DNA from: Sphagnum magellanicum
Taxonomy: Eukaryota > Streptophyta > Sphagnopsida > Sphagnales > Sphagnaceae
Length of the DNA stretch: 64,000 nucleotides
Reading direction: 5' to 3'
Assembly (NCBI GenBank): GCA_021904315.1
Contig: CM038910.1
Location: forward strand, 24,004,256 to 24,068,255
Shown piece by piece: positions 48,520 through 61,144 of the stretch; within the stretch, counting starts at the first letter, position 1; every line of letters begins with the position of its first letter. A model generated the notes under the pieces. It was not told the origin of the DNA, did no database searches, and worked only from the letters and a program-made list of their open reading frames with translations. Position numbers and translations under genes: made by a program.

Positions 48520-49310
48520 TTGCCCTTCCTCCGGTTATTTTAAAGGGTATCCATTGGGCAAGGGATGGGCCCAAAATTATTTATAGGGTTGATGGGTGCA
48601 ATGCATCCTATACGCTCAAGTACTACCATGGCAAAATCTACCAACATCTTTTACTGCCCCTCAACCAAAAGCCAAGGCACCTCAAACTTCCACTCATGTT
48701 TTCCCCACCAATGGTAATTCTAGTAAGAATGCTAAGAAGAAGGAGCACAATGCTGACAAGAGGGAGGTGTTTCAAGCCCATGCTGCTCAAGTTTAAACTC
48801 TGCAAAATGAACTTGAATCATTGAGGGCCCAACTTGCTAATATAAAAGGCAAGTCTTTTCAACGAACTAGTCATGCCCAACTTATATAAGGTTCAAGATC
48901 ATAGGAAGGACCTCCTAGGTCGTTCTATGGCCTCTCACATGATGCCATGGTTGGGGAGTATGTTATTTCCAATGCACACAATTCTAGTTTCACACCATAA
49001 TTTGCCACTTCTTTTTGCCCTTCCTATTTCATGGCACAAGAGGCTAGCGTGGCACCCAAAGTTTTTGCCACTAGGCAGGTAATTCAGATAGATGGACTCG
49101 CATCTAGTTCAAGTCCTATTACCAAAGTTAGAGGAGCTTGAACAATCATGCCACAATCTTTTCATCCTTTCAACATGAAAGAAGAACACACCTTGTTGGC
49201 AAGGGGGGAAAAGACTACTACACCACAAGTTATCACTACTAAATTTTTTGTCATATGTAACCACCATGTTTGCAACTGGGATGCAATTACCGATCACATG
49301 CAACTATGTA
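48520..49310 (+). pseudogene. Retroelement gag-tail-like fragment, decayed
   Basis: Plus-strand frames give a Pro/Lys linker (PQPKAKAPQTSTHVFPTNG), a charged coiled coil (AKKKEHNADKREVFQAHAAQ; after a stop, TLQNELESLRAQLANIKGK), then EGPPRSFYGLSHDAMVGEYV and NMKEEHTLLARGEKTTTPQV, separated by stops and frameshifts. This looks like the region following the zinc knuckle in a plant LTR-element gag-pol, so it would complement the 15.9-17.0 kb gag, which ends at the knuckle. That family link is inference; the two pieces do not overlap within this window. Confidence 0.5.
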
Positions 49311-50770
49311 AGGTTTTTAATGCAACTACAATGGATTTTTGCCCCCTTTTTGGGTGTGTATGCAATTATGGTGCAACTATGATCACCTTCATCCCAACCT
49401 TTGGATGATTTCTGTGATATACTATCATATATATTTGATATGCATATACTCATAGTTGCATGTGCAACCAAAATAGGCCAACTATGGTCTTTTGGTAAGC
49501 TAGGTACACATTTTTTGTAGGCATGTTTAGGATTAGGGTTGCCTACAAATGACAATCCCATTGATAAGGTTTAGGATATAGGTGAAAAATAACCTAATCT
49601 ATTTTGCCACCTACTTAAAATAATGTATCTATCCCCAAATTTTAGTAGCTTGCTCCACAAACATTTAAAAAACAATTGACAATGGAAGATATCAATTTTA
49701 CTTACAATAGTTTATCACTTGATGAAGCAAAACAATGTATATGTGTTTTCAACAATAAGGTCTAATTAATCCCCTCAAGATTACAATATGTGGGTTTGAC
49801 ATGTGGAAATAATCTATTTTATTCCAACAATTATCCAGTACAAGTGAGGGTCTCATGGCACATATACACCTTATAGTCCATGTAATGCATGAGTTGGTTC
49901 CAAAGTCAGCCCTGATAGTCCTGATGGGTAGACATGTGAATAAGATATTGTCATTCATTGACTATGAATATCGACAAGATGGTTTCATTACCCCAATCCA
50001 TAGACTCCAACCTGAGTGTAAAATAATTTAACAGGTCTACTTTTGACACACTTGGTTGAGAAATTTCAATTCAGACTAGAAAAGACCATGAATGCAGTAG
50101 GGCGAAAGGAAACCACAAAGGTGAAAGCATGATATATGGAAAACAAGGGGACCAAAAACAAAACCTGACTTGAAACATAAAACCTTCTACTCTTTGATAT
50201 GACAGACTACAAATCACACAACATAGTTTGCAGCTGACAATGCAAAACATGGGTATTCTGGTGAAGGTAGCAGCATTAGACGTATTGTTTGCATGAGACC
50301 AGAATATCCCTGAACATATGTATGTATCCAGATGCCCAGAGTAAATTCCAGCTTCTCAAAAGGATCACAAAGGGTAATATTTTCAGTCAACCAAAACCAA
50401 GGTGAACTACACATTAGCAAAGAGGAGGCATGACTGCCTACTTACAAAGAGTGATCAAGATGGACTTGATGCACCCCTCAAATAATAATATGTTGGATTT
50501 TTGGGGAGGGATCAACCTGAGATTGAGATTGAAATATCCTAACATGTTTGGATTATTGTTAGGTAGACAATTTGAATCGACCAATAAGAATAGTGGTGAT
50601 TAGCACCAAGTCTAAAAGGCGATCAATAACAACTACAACCAAATAATTAGGTAGAAACTTAGCCTTACAATTTGCATTGCAAACACCACTTAGAAAACCA
50701 ACTCAATGTCAAGAACATCATTCTAAGCAATGTATTAACATAATAAATATGAAAGGAGAGAACAATGTGT
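49311..50770. other. No gene recognised
   Basis: AT-rich DNA. A 14-bp inverted repeat, CACATGCAACTATG (about 49,296) and CATAGTTGCATGTG (about 49,451), encloses several TGCAACTATG phrases and may be a degraded MITE. Confidence 0.4.
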
Positions 50771-50779
50771 CAATGCCCC

Positions 50780-52233
50780 TTACTCAACAATAGCTTGCCT
50801 ATTGGGTTCAAATACATACTTGATCAAGGATTCCTTGATTGGTAAGACCTCAGGGAACTCCCCCTGCAGCTTTGATGCATCAAGTTCGTTGTTGCTCCAA
50901 GGTGCAATGATGACCTTTGCTTGCTCTTCTAGGGTGAAATTCTTCCATGAAAATCCTAGTTTGATATATTGTCGATACATCTCCAAAATCTCATTGTGGC
51001 TCACCACTCCTGGATTGGTGAAATTCCAAATCCCCCGCAAGTTACGTTTTGCCATTTCAATTGAGATAGGCAACAATTCATCCAAGATTGTCATGTTGTT
51101 AAGGGTGTTCACCATCTTCTGATACCGAGAGATCTTTGTAATAAAATTCCGGGGGTTCTACAGATCTGAAGTGATGGGCATCCACATGCGTAAGGTGCAC
51201 ACATTGTCAAACTCTTTAAGAAACTCTTCAACATGCCTAGTATATAAACAAAAATCAGATTTCCACATTTTGGACATGTAGTTTTCCACAAGAGCAAGAC
51301 ATTGAATAGCCCAGGAAATGCCCAAACAATTGACCAACTAACATGTGGACAGTGGACACCTACACTAGACCTAAGTTTTTCAAAGAAAGATAGGGGTTGA
51401 GCTCTCAGCATGTAAATCTCCTACAATTGTACTAAAGCAAAACAGATATGGAACACATTCACTCCTTCCCACAAAAACAAAATGTTAGATGCAAATAGCT
51501 ATCAAGGTTCACATCTCACAGTACACAGTTTAAGCACTCACCATGGCCTTTGTCTTGGAATATTATGAACCAACAAAATTTGGTGTGTCGTCTTCCTTGA
51601 AACCAATTCCACTACCAAGCTGGTGATTTTTGTCTTACTCAAAAATGCACCCTGTTCAAAATTGATGAGTAGCAAGTTGCTTTGCTTGTAAACATTTGCC
51701 AAAGTGAGAGTACCCACAATGTTTGCCCAGATGGTCTCAACCTTGTGGCTTTCACACTAGTCCACATTTGGCCAACCTATCACACCTACTGCATTGAATA
51801 CATGAGAGGGTTTTGCAGATGCTATATCTGCCTCCAATTGTGCCCGATTCTCCAACCGGCCAAATCCATACTCATAGAATATCCCTTGCTTCTGGCATAT
51901 CTTTCCAAGAAGATCACCAATCCAGCCAATGCGTCCATAGATCAGAAATTTCAATCGCTGTTTTGAACTGCCATTCTCTTGAGCATTTAGTGTGGCATTC
52001 CCAGTCTTGTGGCTGCTATCATTCAGAGATGCATGCTCATTTGGTGTGTTGGAAGTTTCAACCTCAACTTTAACTTCAAGGCCTTTCTGAAAATCAGCCA
52101 ATTTCTCAATCCCAGATATGGACATTATATGAGGATGGGGAACTAGTGCTCCAGAAACATCCCCCCACCAGTTAAAGTGGTTGGTGTACCATTGCAATGT
52201 CTTCCACAAGCCCTCTTCCCATGTGGTGCGCTC
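50780..52233 (-). pseudogene. RHM: UDP-rhamnose synthase (RHM), C-terminal half, broken
   Basis: RHM makes UDP-rhamnose for pectin and flavonoid glycosides: an N-terminal 4,6-dehydratase is fused to a C-terminal 3,5-epimerase/4-ketoreductase. Here an exon begins after acceptor GATGGCAG at 52,233 with ERTTWEEGLWKTLQWYT and WWGDVSGALVPHPH (dehydratase end). The reductase start LIYGRIGWIGDLLGK follows, with its GxxGxxG-type nucleotide site. Stops occur at 51,757-51,759 (normally Trp), 51,636-51,638 and 51,563-51,565, and a frameshift lies near 51.65 kb. The exon ends KTKAM|GTGAGT at 51,542. The second exon (about 51,233-50,780) has TAG at 51,158-51,160 and a frame change, then a clean conserved end (TILDELLPISIEMAKRNLRG, WNFTNPGVVSHNEILEMY, YVFEPN). 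The first roughly 300 residues are absent. Confidence 0.9.
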
Positions 52234-52640
52234 CTGCCATCAAGCACAAAGTGACATATCCCCAAATAAAAGCACACATTAGGAACCAAACATGAAAACA
52301 CATGTTATTGTCCCCCTTAACAACCATAACTAGACAATATGCAAACCCTTGAAAGGGTTACAAGTGGTGGTATATTCATAATGTCGGTCAAATATATACC
52401 TAAAAACACGTTACTTGCAAGTGGCAGATTCCATTGTTTCAGCCATAACAAACACAAATGGACAGAAAGAAAGAACACCATTATGTGAGAAGTTAGAGTG
52501 TCTTAGAACAAAATGTCGCTTTTGAACAACACCATCACCATACATCTTACCCAAAGAATATCTTAGAATGTGAAGCTCTATCTGAACCCCAACTTCACTC
52601 AATACATAATTTCTTGCTCATAAATGTTATTACAACCAAC
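52234..52640. other. No exon recognised upstream of RHM piece
   Basis: The preceding RHM exon should lie here or beyond on the minus strand, but nothing resembling the dehydratase catalytic region is present up to the E2 exon. Confidence 0.45.
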
Positions 52641-52650
52641 TACAAAATGT

Positions 52651-52806
<156 letters not shown>

Positions 52807-52989
52807 TCAAGACTTGTTAATTTCCACATCTCAAACATCAAAACCAAGCAAAACTTTAAAGGTCTAGGTCAGTAAAAAAAAATAGGATTAGAATACAAGG
52901 TTCAAGGTTAAGCACAAAGTTTATACCAAATTTGCATGCTAAGTGGTAAGAGAAAAGTATTTCAGAAATATGCACTTGAACTGAAATGT

Positions 52990-53101
52990 GTCGACTAACC
53001 AACACAAATCCAGAACTGGGCTTTCCAAACACATTAGAGAGCCCATAAGGAACATGAAGTCCAGTATTCCTGTTGATCCATCCAAATTCCAACAATCCCA
53101 T
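52990..53101 (-). other. Exon-like open stretch, unassigned
   Basis: The minus strand reads MGLLEFGWINRNTGLHVPYG and SNVFGKPSSGFVL before losing protein character. It looks protein-like, but I cannot assign it. It lies on the same strand as the surrounding gene fragments. I considered the missing E2 exon 3 and a distal TBC segment in a shifted frame; neither fit was convincing. Confidence 0.2.
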
Positions 53102-53109
53102 AAAAAAAT

Positions 53110-53540
<431 letters not shown>

Positions 53541-53549
53541 AAAAAGCTT

Positions 53550-53665
53550 GATTTGCAACTGGTGTCTACGACTATTTTTTAGTCGAAAGAGACATTTCAC
53601 AACTTACTATCTAGTAGTCGCCTAAGACAAGTCGCAAACGACAAATAGTTGCATAAACATTACAT
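53550..53665. mobile_element. Degenerate copy of the CACTA-type MITE
   Basis: TAGTCGCCTAAGACAAGTCG and CAAACGACAAA (53,615-53,645) match the right arm of the 54.75 kb MITE (TAGTTGCATAAGACAAGTTG, CAAAAGACAAA) with a few substitutions. The left part contains a partly matching foldback (GACTATTTTTTAGTCGAAAG). The termini are lost. Confidence 0.5.
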
Positions 53666-53669
53666 CAGG

Positions 53670-54745
53670 ATGACATCATCAGATGGTAGATGACGGCTAA
53701 ATTTAGTATATATTGTTTCATCCAATGGGACCAATATATACATAGTGTATATGGGGCATCATTTTGCGACTATAAGTTGCAATTATTTTGGTGGATCCAA
53801 CCTCCAACCATGTGGAAACACATGTTAACTATTGAAATACTTAAATTATGTTCCTTAAATCTTTCCAAATTTATCTAGGTCATTGGATTCAACACATTGG
53901 GATTGTCACATGTGGTAAGACAATGTAAGATCAAGTTTTTCTTGATATTGTGGGTAGGGAATGGCCATGTTTTTTTTCTAATTAACTAATGGGTTATTGC
54001 CACATGGCATGGTTTTAAATATTTGGACCATTCAATTCCTATGTTTTTTATTTACAAACGTGGCATTTGATTAAAAGGTTTGATTTTCCCAAATTGTGAT
54101 ATTGGATGATCTAGATTTGTCTAAATCTTATGGCCAAGAAATTGTCACGTCTTTTGTGTTTGGTTAATCAAAATGTGCCACGTGTCTCATTATGAGCATC
54201 ATGGCATTTAAATATTTATTAAAAAAACCCTAAATTTATCTCGATCATCAGATGTCAAGAATGAGGATCTTGACACGTGTTGTATTTTGAATGAAAATTT
54301 CAAATCTGCCACATCTTCTAAAGATCGAGGAATAGAAACATGCCACATGGCGATGTTAAATCATTTGTAAAATATATTTTTATTGAAAATGAATAATGGA
54401 CCCTAATTTAACATTGTGAATTGAGGTTAGCATTCAATTAACAATGTTTTAGGGTTAGGGTTACCATGGCTCACTAATCACACACAAAATGGACATGGAA
54501 AATGCTTTCCATTGAGCTAATAAAAATTCAGTGAGCACACTCACCTTAAGTTTTGTAAAGATGGAAAAATGTTTTGTATTGAACATGGGTTCCTACCTTA
54601 ATGTAATCAACAATATTTAACTTGAATAACTAGATGATCCACATATAAACACAATGATGGCACTAGCAACTTGTTGGAGTTGATGCGGCTGCAATTTGCA
54701 TGTTTTGAGACAACCTAGGCTCCATAGTTGAATCCTTAGGGTTGA
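53670..54745. other. No gene recognised
   Basis: AT-rich DNA with recurrent GCCACATG/CACGTGTC phrases (54,130-54,350). No coding content. Confidence 0.4.
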
Positions 54746-54748
54746 AAT

Positions 54749-54900
54749 CACTACTAGAAATTTTGTCTTTTGCAGCTTGTCTTATGCAACTAAAAAATGT
54801 CGCATGCAACTGCACATGTTGCATGCAACTCCAAAATAGTTGCATGTGAGATTTTTTAGTTGCATAAGACAAGTTGCAAAAGACAAAATTTCTAGTAGTG
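54749..54900. mobile_element. CACTA-superfamily MITE, 152 bp
   Basis: The whole element is a near-perfect foldback. It begins CACTACTAGAAATTTTGTCT and ends with the exact reverse complement of that terminus. Arms of about 65 bp extend inwards through TTTTGCA-CTTGTCTTATGCAA. A 3-bp target duplication, AAT, flanks it (54,746-54,748 and 54,901-54,903). CACTA termini with a 3-bp duplication are diagnostic of the CACTA (En/Spm) superfamily. It carries no coding region, so it was mobilised by a transposase elsewhere. Confidence 0.93.
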
Positions 54901-55440
54901 AATGCATATTTTCTTTCCTACGTGAATAACCTTGCACAAATAATCTATCACCATTTAGGAGCAAACATACATCACCATTCAGATGTATAAGTGCTAACAC
55001 ACATTTCCCCTCCAAACAAGTCCATAAATATGAAGACTTACCTTTACATCACAAAGCTTGATATAAAATTGTGTTAGAGGCATTGACAACTTCAATTGTT
55101 AAATCTTGTGGTCATTGATTAAACCAGCCAAAGTCCTGGATATAATCGATAAACAAGTTGAAGTTAACCTACAACCATTCAAACAAATGCAAACTTGCAA
55201 GGTTGGTACCAGCTCAATGATAACTACCATTTAATCACAAAGCAAGGATAAACCATTTGTGCTTTGATGATTTATGCATCAACTCGAGATTTTTGACCAT
55301 TAATTGGAAAACATATATCATTTCCACCTTTCCATTCCTTGGAGAAATCCTTGGAGGGATGACATATTAGCATATTAGCTTTATAGTTACCAGGAAATCA
55401 ATTTCACTTCACAACTCAAAGGAAAGCAGAAACTTCAATC
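54901..55440. other. No exon recognised
   Basis: The next TBC exons would be expected here on the minus strand, but none is recognisable. A donor-like GATGTAAAG|GTAAGTC at about 55,040 suggests another exon remnant, otherwise unreadable. Confidence 0.35.
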
Positions 55441-55459
55441 ATCACAAGCTCACCAAAAA

Positions 55460-57256
55460 ACATTTTCCTCTAGCATCAGAAGGTGCAGAAGAGTTGCAAG
55501 AAAGTTCATGGCCTGCACAAACATGATAATATTAATCAACTTAAATGACATGTATTGAAAGAAATTAATAGAGTCTTTAAATGACATGTACATTGTCTCA
55601 TATTTGGCAAGTCCAAAATTTTGAGTTATTGCAACAAGGGAAAAACATAAATATGTTTGAAAATTAGCTACAAAAGCTACAACAATTTCATTGCCATCTA
55701 AAATTCAAAACAATCAAATAAAAGGATTATAAATTTTGCACTAATGATACCTGACAATATCCAATAGGTGGATTGTGTCAACCATATGCCATGAGAAAGC
55801 GTTGCAATATATTCAAACCATTTTCACCAAGTGCTAATGCCTAAGAAACATTATTGGGAGATCTTACTAGTAAAAATTGTCACACTACTTCTCAAAGATC
55901 TACTAACAACAATGTATATATGCAACATTTTATAGCATTCATCACATGTAACTAAGGGAACCTAATTAGTTTAGTATATCTGAATCAGAAAAATAAAATT
56001 ACATACATAAAATGCAGATTTTGTAGTGGGGAACATTTTCACCTTTTCAATTTGATTGGAGATACTAGTAGATTGCTGATAAAGAGCAAAACCATTATTA
56101 TTCATAGTAGAAGATCTTAAATGCCATTAACCACAATTTTGACATCTGCTTGTTGTGTAAAACGTGTTTGGTAATGCCCATGCACTTGCTGCTCCTTTGC
56201 ACTCACAAATACTTGCCACAGTTGCCTTTTGGCAAGACACCTTTTAGAAGATTTATTGCTGAAATCATTTTTAGTTGCAACAAAATATAATACAGCATCA
56301 ATTATTGTATCTAAGCATCACTAGTGCCTCAATCACCACACCATTCCACTAAATTTAATGAAGCTTACCTCCCTTTTGAGTTCCATAGGAACCTCACCAC
56401 TAATAAGAACTTTGAGCTCCTCTTCCCAAGGACATTCATCATGTACTTCACTTGATGTTTAATCAACTCCATTTTCATCATTAACCTCTACTGCAGCTTA
56501 TGCGAAGCCACTACTACCAATTTGAATTACAATGGGTGACCAATGCAACTTTACTCTTCCTGTAATCTTCATCATCCAAACATATTTCTAAAATGGACAG
56601 AACTTGTCATAGCTATTGTAACCACTAAGAAAACCATATATTCTTGTTACATCATGAACAAAGTTAGAACATGTGTACTATCAATATCATATTTAGTTTT
56701 GTCCCATCATCTTCAATCTCCATTGGGTATGATTTTTTAAAAAATGTTAAATTGGAGAAATATTTGTTCCAGAGGTAAAGAATTTTCACTCAAATAAACT
56801 GATGATGAATTTTGGCACTTCATAGTGTCAGTATAGCCAAGAAGCTATAGATAGGACATAAGTGCACATTTGCTACATGATAACCCATAGAACCTTGATG
56901 TTCTAAACAGTTCAACTAGCTACACATAGTGACCCTCACCCAGAAGAGCCATTCACTCATGTCTGTCATAAGACATGGCAGACTAAATGAAGAAAACATT
57001 ACCTCACCACATCCATGTCATGATGATGCTCAAAACTTTGAGGTTGAGCACATCTGACTTGATTTCTGGCCCATAGCTGTCCATGGCTAGCCACCATAAC
57101 AATAACAGGTCTTTTAGCCTCTGATTCACTGGCCACATTTTCAGGAAAAACGTTGAAAGTTTGCAATGCCTGTTGTTTTTTGGATATACCACTCTTTTTC
57201 CTCTCAATTTGCAACATGCCACTCTTTTTGCTACAATCATTTTTGCCATTTTCCGA
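55460..57256 (-). pseudogene. TBC-domain Rab GTPase-activating protein, broken
   Basis: TBC proteins switch off Rab GTPases in vesicle traffic, using an Arg finger (DxxR) and a Gln finger (YCQ). Six exon pieces lie in order. (1) 57,256-57,003: after TGTGTAG, SENGKNDCSKKSG to HDMDVVR|GTAATG, with a frame slip. (2) About 56,505-56,369: CPWEEELKVLISGEVPMELK, the TBC start, with an earlier TAA. (3) About 56,230-56,115: LWQVFVSAKEQQVHGHYQ. (4) To 56,007: QIEKVKMFPTT, where the Arg finger should be and is not. (5) To 55,751: LALGENGLNILQRFLMAYG, stop, HNPPIGYCQ|GTATC, Gln finger kept. (6) From 55,512: AMNFLATLLHLLMLEENVFW, then a stop. The distal TBC half is missing. Several splice sites are preserved. 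Confidence 0.8.
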
Positions 57257-57621
57257 CTACACATTGTTCAGCTCTTTGAGTGACACTTCATGGTGCCTGC
57301 CATATGTAGGTGGTGTGAAGATGTAGATGTAGATGCCATATGTAGATGTAAATATGCCAGCCCTTTTAGAGAAAACCCATGCTAGTTAGCCAAAGCACAC
57401 ATTAAGGTCAAATTACATAACCCCATGCAACCCAGAAAAAAGAACTGAAAAATATTTAAATTTCCATTGAAATTCCCCTAAAAAGCCATTTTGGGATCAT
57501 AAGGTGTTTAAAGGTTAAGGACTAATCTAAACACACAGAAAACATAAACAATGGGACTAGCTCATTTTATCAAATGTTTTTTGCACTTGAATTTCTATCC
57601 TAGTTTTCCAACCTCAAAGGT

Positions 57622-58442
57622 TGACGAGCTCCCAAGTCACGGGGTGAAACCCACTTGAGGGTTTCACAAAGTCAAGTTGCGAAAATTGTGACTTAGTAGC
57701 ACGCTCCCAACCTCCAACTCTAAAAAGGGGTAGAGGGTCGAGTTGGGAGCCCATGGATTAGACTAGGAAGAGGGACTAGTTTAGCTCGTGTGAATCTGCA
57801 TCCAAAAACCAACAAAAAAGGGTTAGTTTAGCATTCGAGACACCCTTGGGTGTTGGGACTTGCCACGGGCACTTGGACACACAAGACTCACCACGGCCCG
57901 GACTCGAGAGTAAGCCACCACCTTACTCCCTATAGTATTCTCTGCGGCTGGTCACCGAGGCTACATCCAAATGGCACATTTTGTTGAGACTCCCGAAATG
58001 GAGTCCCGAAACTGTCCCAACTGGACTCTTGGAACTTTGAATGGCCATAACTCCTCGTCCCAAACTCGGATCGGGACGAGTCCTGAAGCAAAGTTGTAGC
58101 TCTCGTCGAGAGCTTTCCAACGCCGTGTCGCACTCTTCAAGGAGACGTCGGAAAGAGATCGATTCCCGACTTTTAGTGGTCGGGAGTCAAACTGCCAGTT
58201 TGACTCCCGGCCCTTCTTTGGCCCATAACTTGGGCTGCAGATGTCCGAATGGCCAATGCGAGGCCATTTTCGATATCTACGTTTCAAGAAATTTCCAATG
58301 ACACCAAGAACACCCAAATGCGAGGTGTTTTGTGCCTTGCTATCGAGCTCTGAACATTCGGAAGTCCCGGAGGACTCCAAACCTCCAACTTTTCCAAGTG
58401 TTGGGCTTCACCCCCACACTTGGCCAAAGTGGGGTTGCGACA
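57622..58442. mobile_element. Solo LTR, 821 bp, GC-rich (copy 1)
   Basis: Begins TGACGAGCTCCC, ends GGGTTGCGACA, and is flanked on both sides by AAGGT (57,617-57,621 and 58,443-58,447). TG...CA ends plus a 5-bp duplication show a solo LTR left by recombination of a full element. It contains ACACAAGACTCACCACGGCC, CCGACTTTTAGT and CTTTCCAACG phrases shared with copy 2 at 62.64 kb. It contrasts sharply in base composition with the AT-rich surroundings. No coding region. Confidence 0.9.
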
Positions 58443-58447
58443 AAGGT

Positions 58448-59060
58448 TGATCTTTGTGTAGAGAGTTGAGAAATTGAAAGAATTACATAAATAAATCCTC
58501 AAAGAGTATATACAAGCAATGAGTTCTCCCACCTATCTTTGTGTATCATTTGGTTTCAATGATTTTGAAGCTAACCTCCTGATTTTGGAAATCAGGAAGT
58601 TGGCGCATATTACATGTCTTGCTTTTACACCGCCACACTCACCGCCACATTCAAGCTCAACACAACACTTCTCTTTCAAATGGAGGTGGTGCTGAGAAAT
58701 TGGTGAAGTCATTGTGCAGAATGCAACCTTTTGGAAACAACCATTAACATCAATGCACTTATTGATTCTGCAGGCAAATGAAATACATGGCATAACCACA
58801 TTAATTTCAAGAGAAAACAAGTCATTTGGCATATCACAGCCTTTTGCAAACATCCATTATATCAACACACTAATTGATTTATAATGCAAATAGCAAAATC
58901 ACTTTAGTTTTAAGAGAAAAAAAGTCATTGTGCAGAACACAGCCTTTTGCAAACACCTATTACATTGATGCATGGTATATCACTGAAGTTATGCAATTCT
59001 CCATAAGCAATCTTCTTGCAGAGAGATTTGGAAATGGAATTTACATAATGAGTGCACAAG
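58448..59060. repeat. Degenerate tandem repeat, about 100-120 bp, three units
   Basis: AAGTCATTGTGCAGAATGCA, AAGTCATTTGGCATATCACA and AAGTCATTGTGCAGAACACA (about 58,707, 58,829 and 58,920) each introduce CCTTTTG-AAACA and CATTA-ATCAA/GATGCA phrases. It lies between the solo LTR and the 3' end of the CDT1 piece. Confidence 0.65.
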
Positions 59061-59075
59061 TTCAGTTGGAAGACA

Positions 59076-61144
59076 TTATATCACATTCATGTCTCCACTT
59101 GAAACTGGTGCCTCTGTCCCAAAAGTCAAAATAACCTTGGAATTTGGTTTCTGGGCATAATCAATATTTCTAGAATAGTGTGCTGAAATCCCTTGTGTTG
59201 ACAAAGAAGACATTTTCAGGGGTGTCTTTGTGGGCATCTTGAAATAGAAGGACCTTATGGCGACAGTTTTCTTGAGAGGAGTGGCGTAAGGAGAGTTGGA
59301 AGGAGAATGTGAGGACAAAATCTCGGATAGGTTACTACTGTTGGTTGGGACTCTAGTAGAAGGAAGAAACTGTGGTGTGTAGGGGGAGTCACTATTGTTA
59401 ATCGCACTAGAAGTTTGTGCACATAATTCCTCTGTTGATACTTTAACTTGTGTCCTCGGAAGTGGAGAGGAATGGCTATCAATGCTCATTGGATTGTTCA
59501 TGCTACTATGGTGTACCATGTTTCTGTCAATGACAAATCTGGCTGAGAAATGAAGTTTGAATGACTCAAAGAAGTGAGAAAGCCTTGTTGTGAAGCTCAA
59601 TTCACAACTCTCAGAAGAGCTACTAGATCGCAATCCTGCAGAGTTCACCATCAACACCTCCAAAGGTTTTTTTGAAGAAAATTGAAGGTGAAACAATTGT
59701 GGAAAATGGGTGGTAGAGGTCAAGACCTTGGACTCCGGAACAGAATATCTACGAGGAGTTGTATTAATCTCCAGAAGAATACATGTCATGGCAGGAGGCA
59801 ATTCGACCTCTATGTCATCAGACTCAGAGGATCCAACAGCTTTCATTGAACCCAACTGCCCTGAGCTTTGTGAGATTGGCAACCCCTTTGAATTGCCTCT
59901 TACATTCAATGTACCACCAACCTTGAATGATCATTCTGGCAATGGACCTTCTGGAACATCATCTTCCTACAAAGCAAGCAAGTTCAAATCTTGTTTTTTT
60001 ACTTTGAACAAATCCCATTACCTAACAAAAAATCAACAAAACATCATAAGCATCAGGAAACAGTAATTAGAGTTGATGCTCTCCCTTGTACCTCCAAATG
60101 TGTGCTTGCAAATTCCATCAGTCTAGTATGGAATGCTCGCTATCATTCTACAATCTCTACATGTGAGTTTCCTTTTTAAGGTAGATCAATTTTGAGCTTT
60201 CAAGAAGGTCTTCCTAAAGAAGCTCACTATCATCACCATCACCATCAATAGCAGCCGCTCCAGTAGCAGGCATTGGCAACAAAGATATGCAGAGATCCCA
60301 CTTGTTCCTTTGCAAGTATGAATCCCAACACCTAATGTACTCGAGTTTCACTGCTTCCGACAGAATGTGCTTGATCTGAGCCAAGTGCTGGAAAAGAAAC
60401 CATCTTCAAGAACACACCCAAGATACAACACTGCATCAGTTTCGCTTTGCAGCAGCTTTGTGGAACCAATCCAAGAGTTCAAGAAAAGAAATTGCATGAG
60501 ATGGAGTTCACAGTCTCAAACTGCTGCTACCTTTGTGTGTTAGCTTCCACAGTGTTGCAAACGGATTCGAAAGTAGAGTGTTGGTAGTGTAGAGAAAGCA
60601 AACTCATGCTGCCTCCAACCCATCAAAGAATGCTTACAAGAGAACACATCCCATTCATTTATGTCATTTCAGGAATTTATGCAGACAAAGCTTGACTAAA
60701 GACAAGTTTGTGGGTTTTCGCAAGACCCATTTCTTCTCGAGAATGTTTGTGGGTTTTAAGCCAAAACCCATTTGTCAAGAGAGAGTTTGCAACGCACAGA
60801 GAAAGAAAAATGCAGAGAAAAAACGCACAGACAATGGGTTTACTTACTTGGGAGGAAGCTGCTTAGGAGGAGGAGGAGTACATCTCTTTAGCGACAATGG
60901 TTTCACGCAATCGTCATCATTATTCTCCTCCTCAATGACTTCGAAACCTTGCCATTCTCGCTTTTGCTTCGAAGCAATGGATACTGACAAACCTCCTCCT
61001 GGAAATAAAGGCTTTCTTCTTCTTCGTCTCTAACTTTCGACTCCTGAAGCTCAACAACCCTCGCCTTGCTTTCTCTGGGTCAACTACTTGGCGACTTGCT
61101 TGCAGCAATGCGTGCCTTAATACTCGCATGTGAATGTCAGACAT
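59076..61144 (-). pseudogene. CDT1: DNA replication licensing factor CDT1, broken
   Basis: CDT1 loads the MCM2-7 helicase at origins with ORC and CDC6. Exon 1 (61,144-60,848) reads SFRSRKLETKKKKAFIS, shifts frame, then FEVIEEENNDDDCVKPLSLK and a proline-rich QLPPK|GTAAGT. Exon 2 (about 60,635-60,531): FFDGLEAA, a one-base slip, then SLLSLHYQHSTFESVCNTVE and TQ|GTAGCA. Exon 3 (60,403-60,092): the geminin-binding-region hallmark HLAQIKHILSEAVKLEYIR and CWDSYLQRNKWDLCIS, then a TAG, and FHTRLMEFASTHLE|GTACAA. Exon 4 (from 59,966): EDDVPEGPLPE, a stop and frame slip, then a 277-codon open stretch (59,909-59,076) with FKLHFSARFVID, SPYATPLKKT and Ser/Thr-rich linkers. Domain order and intron positions are coherent, but at least four lesions rule out a working product. 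The long exon-4 frame could still be translated alone. Confidence 0.82.
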
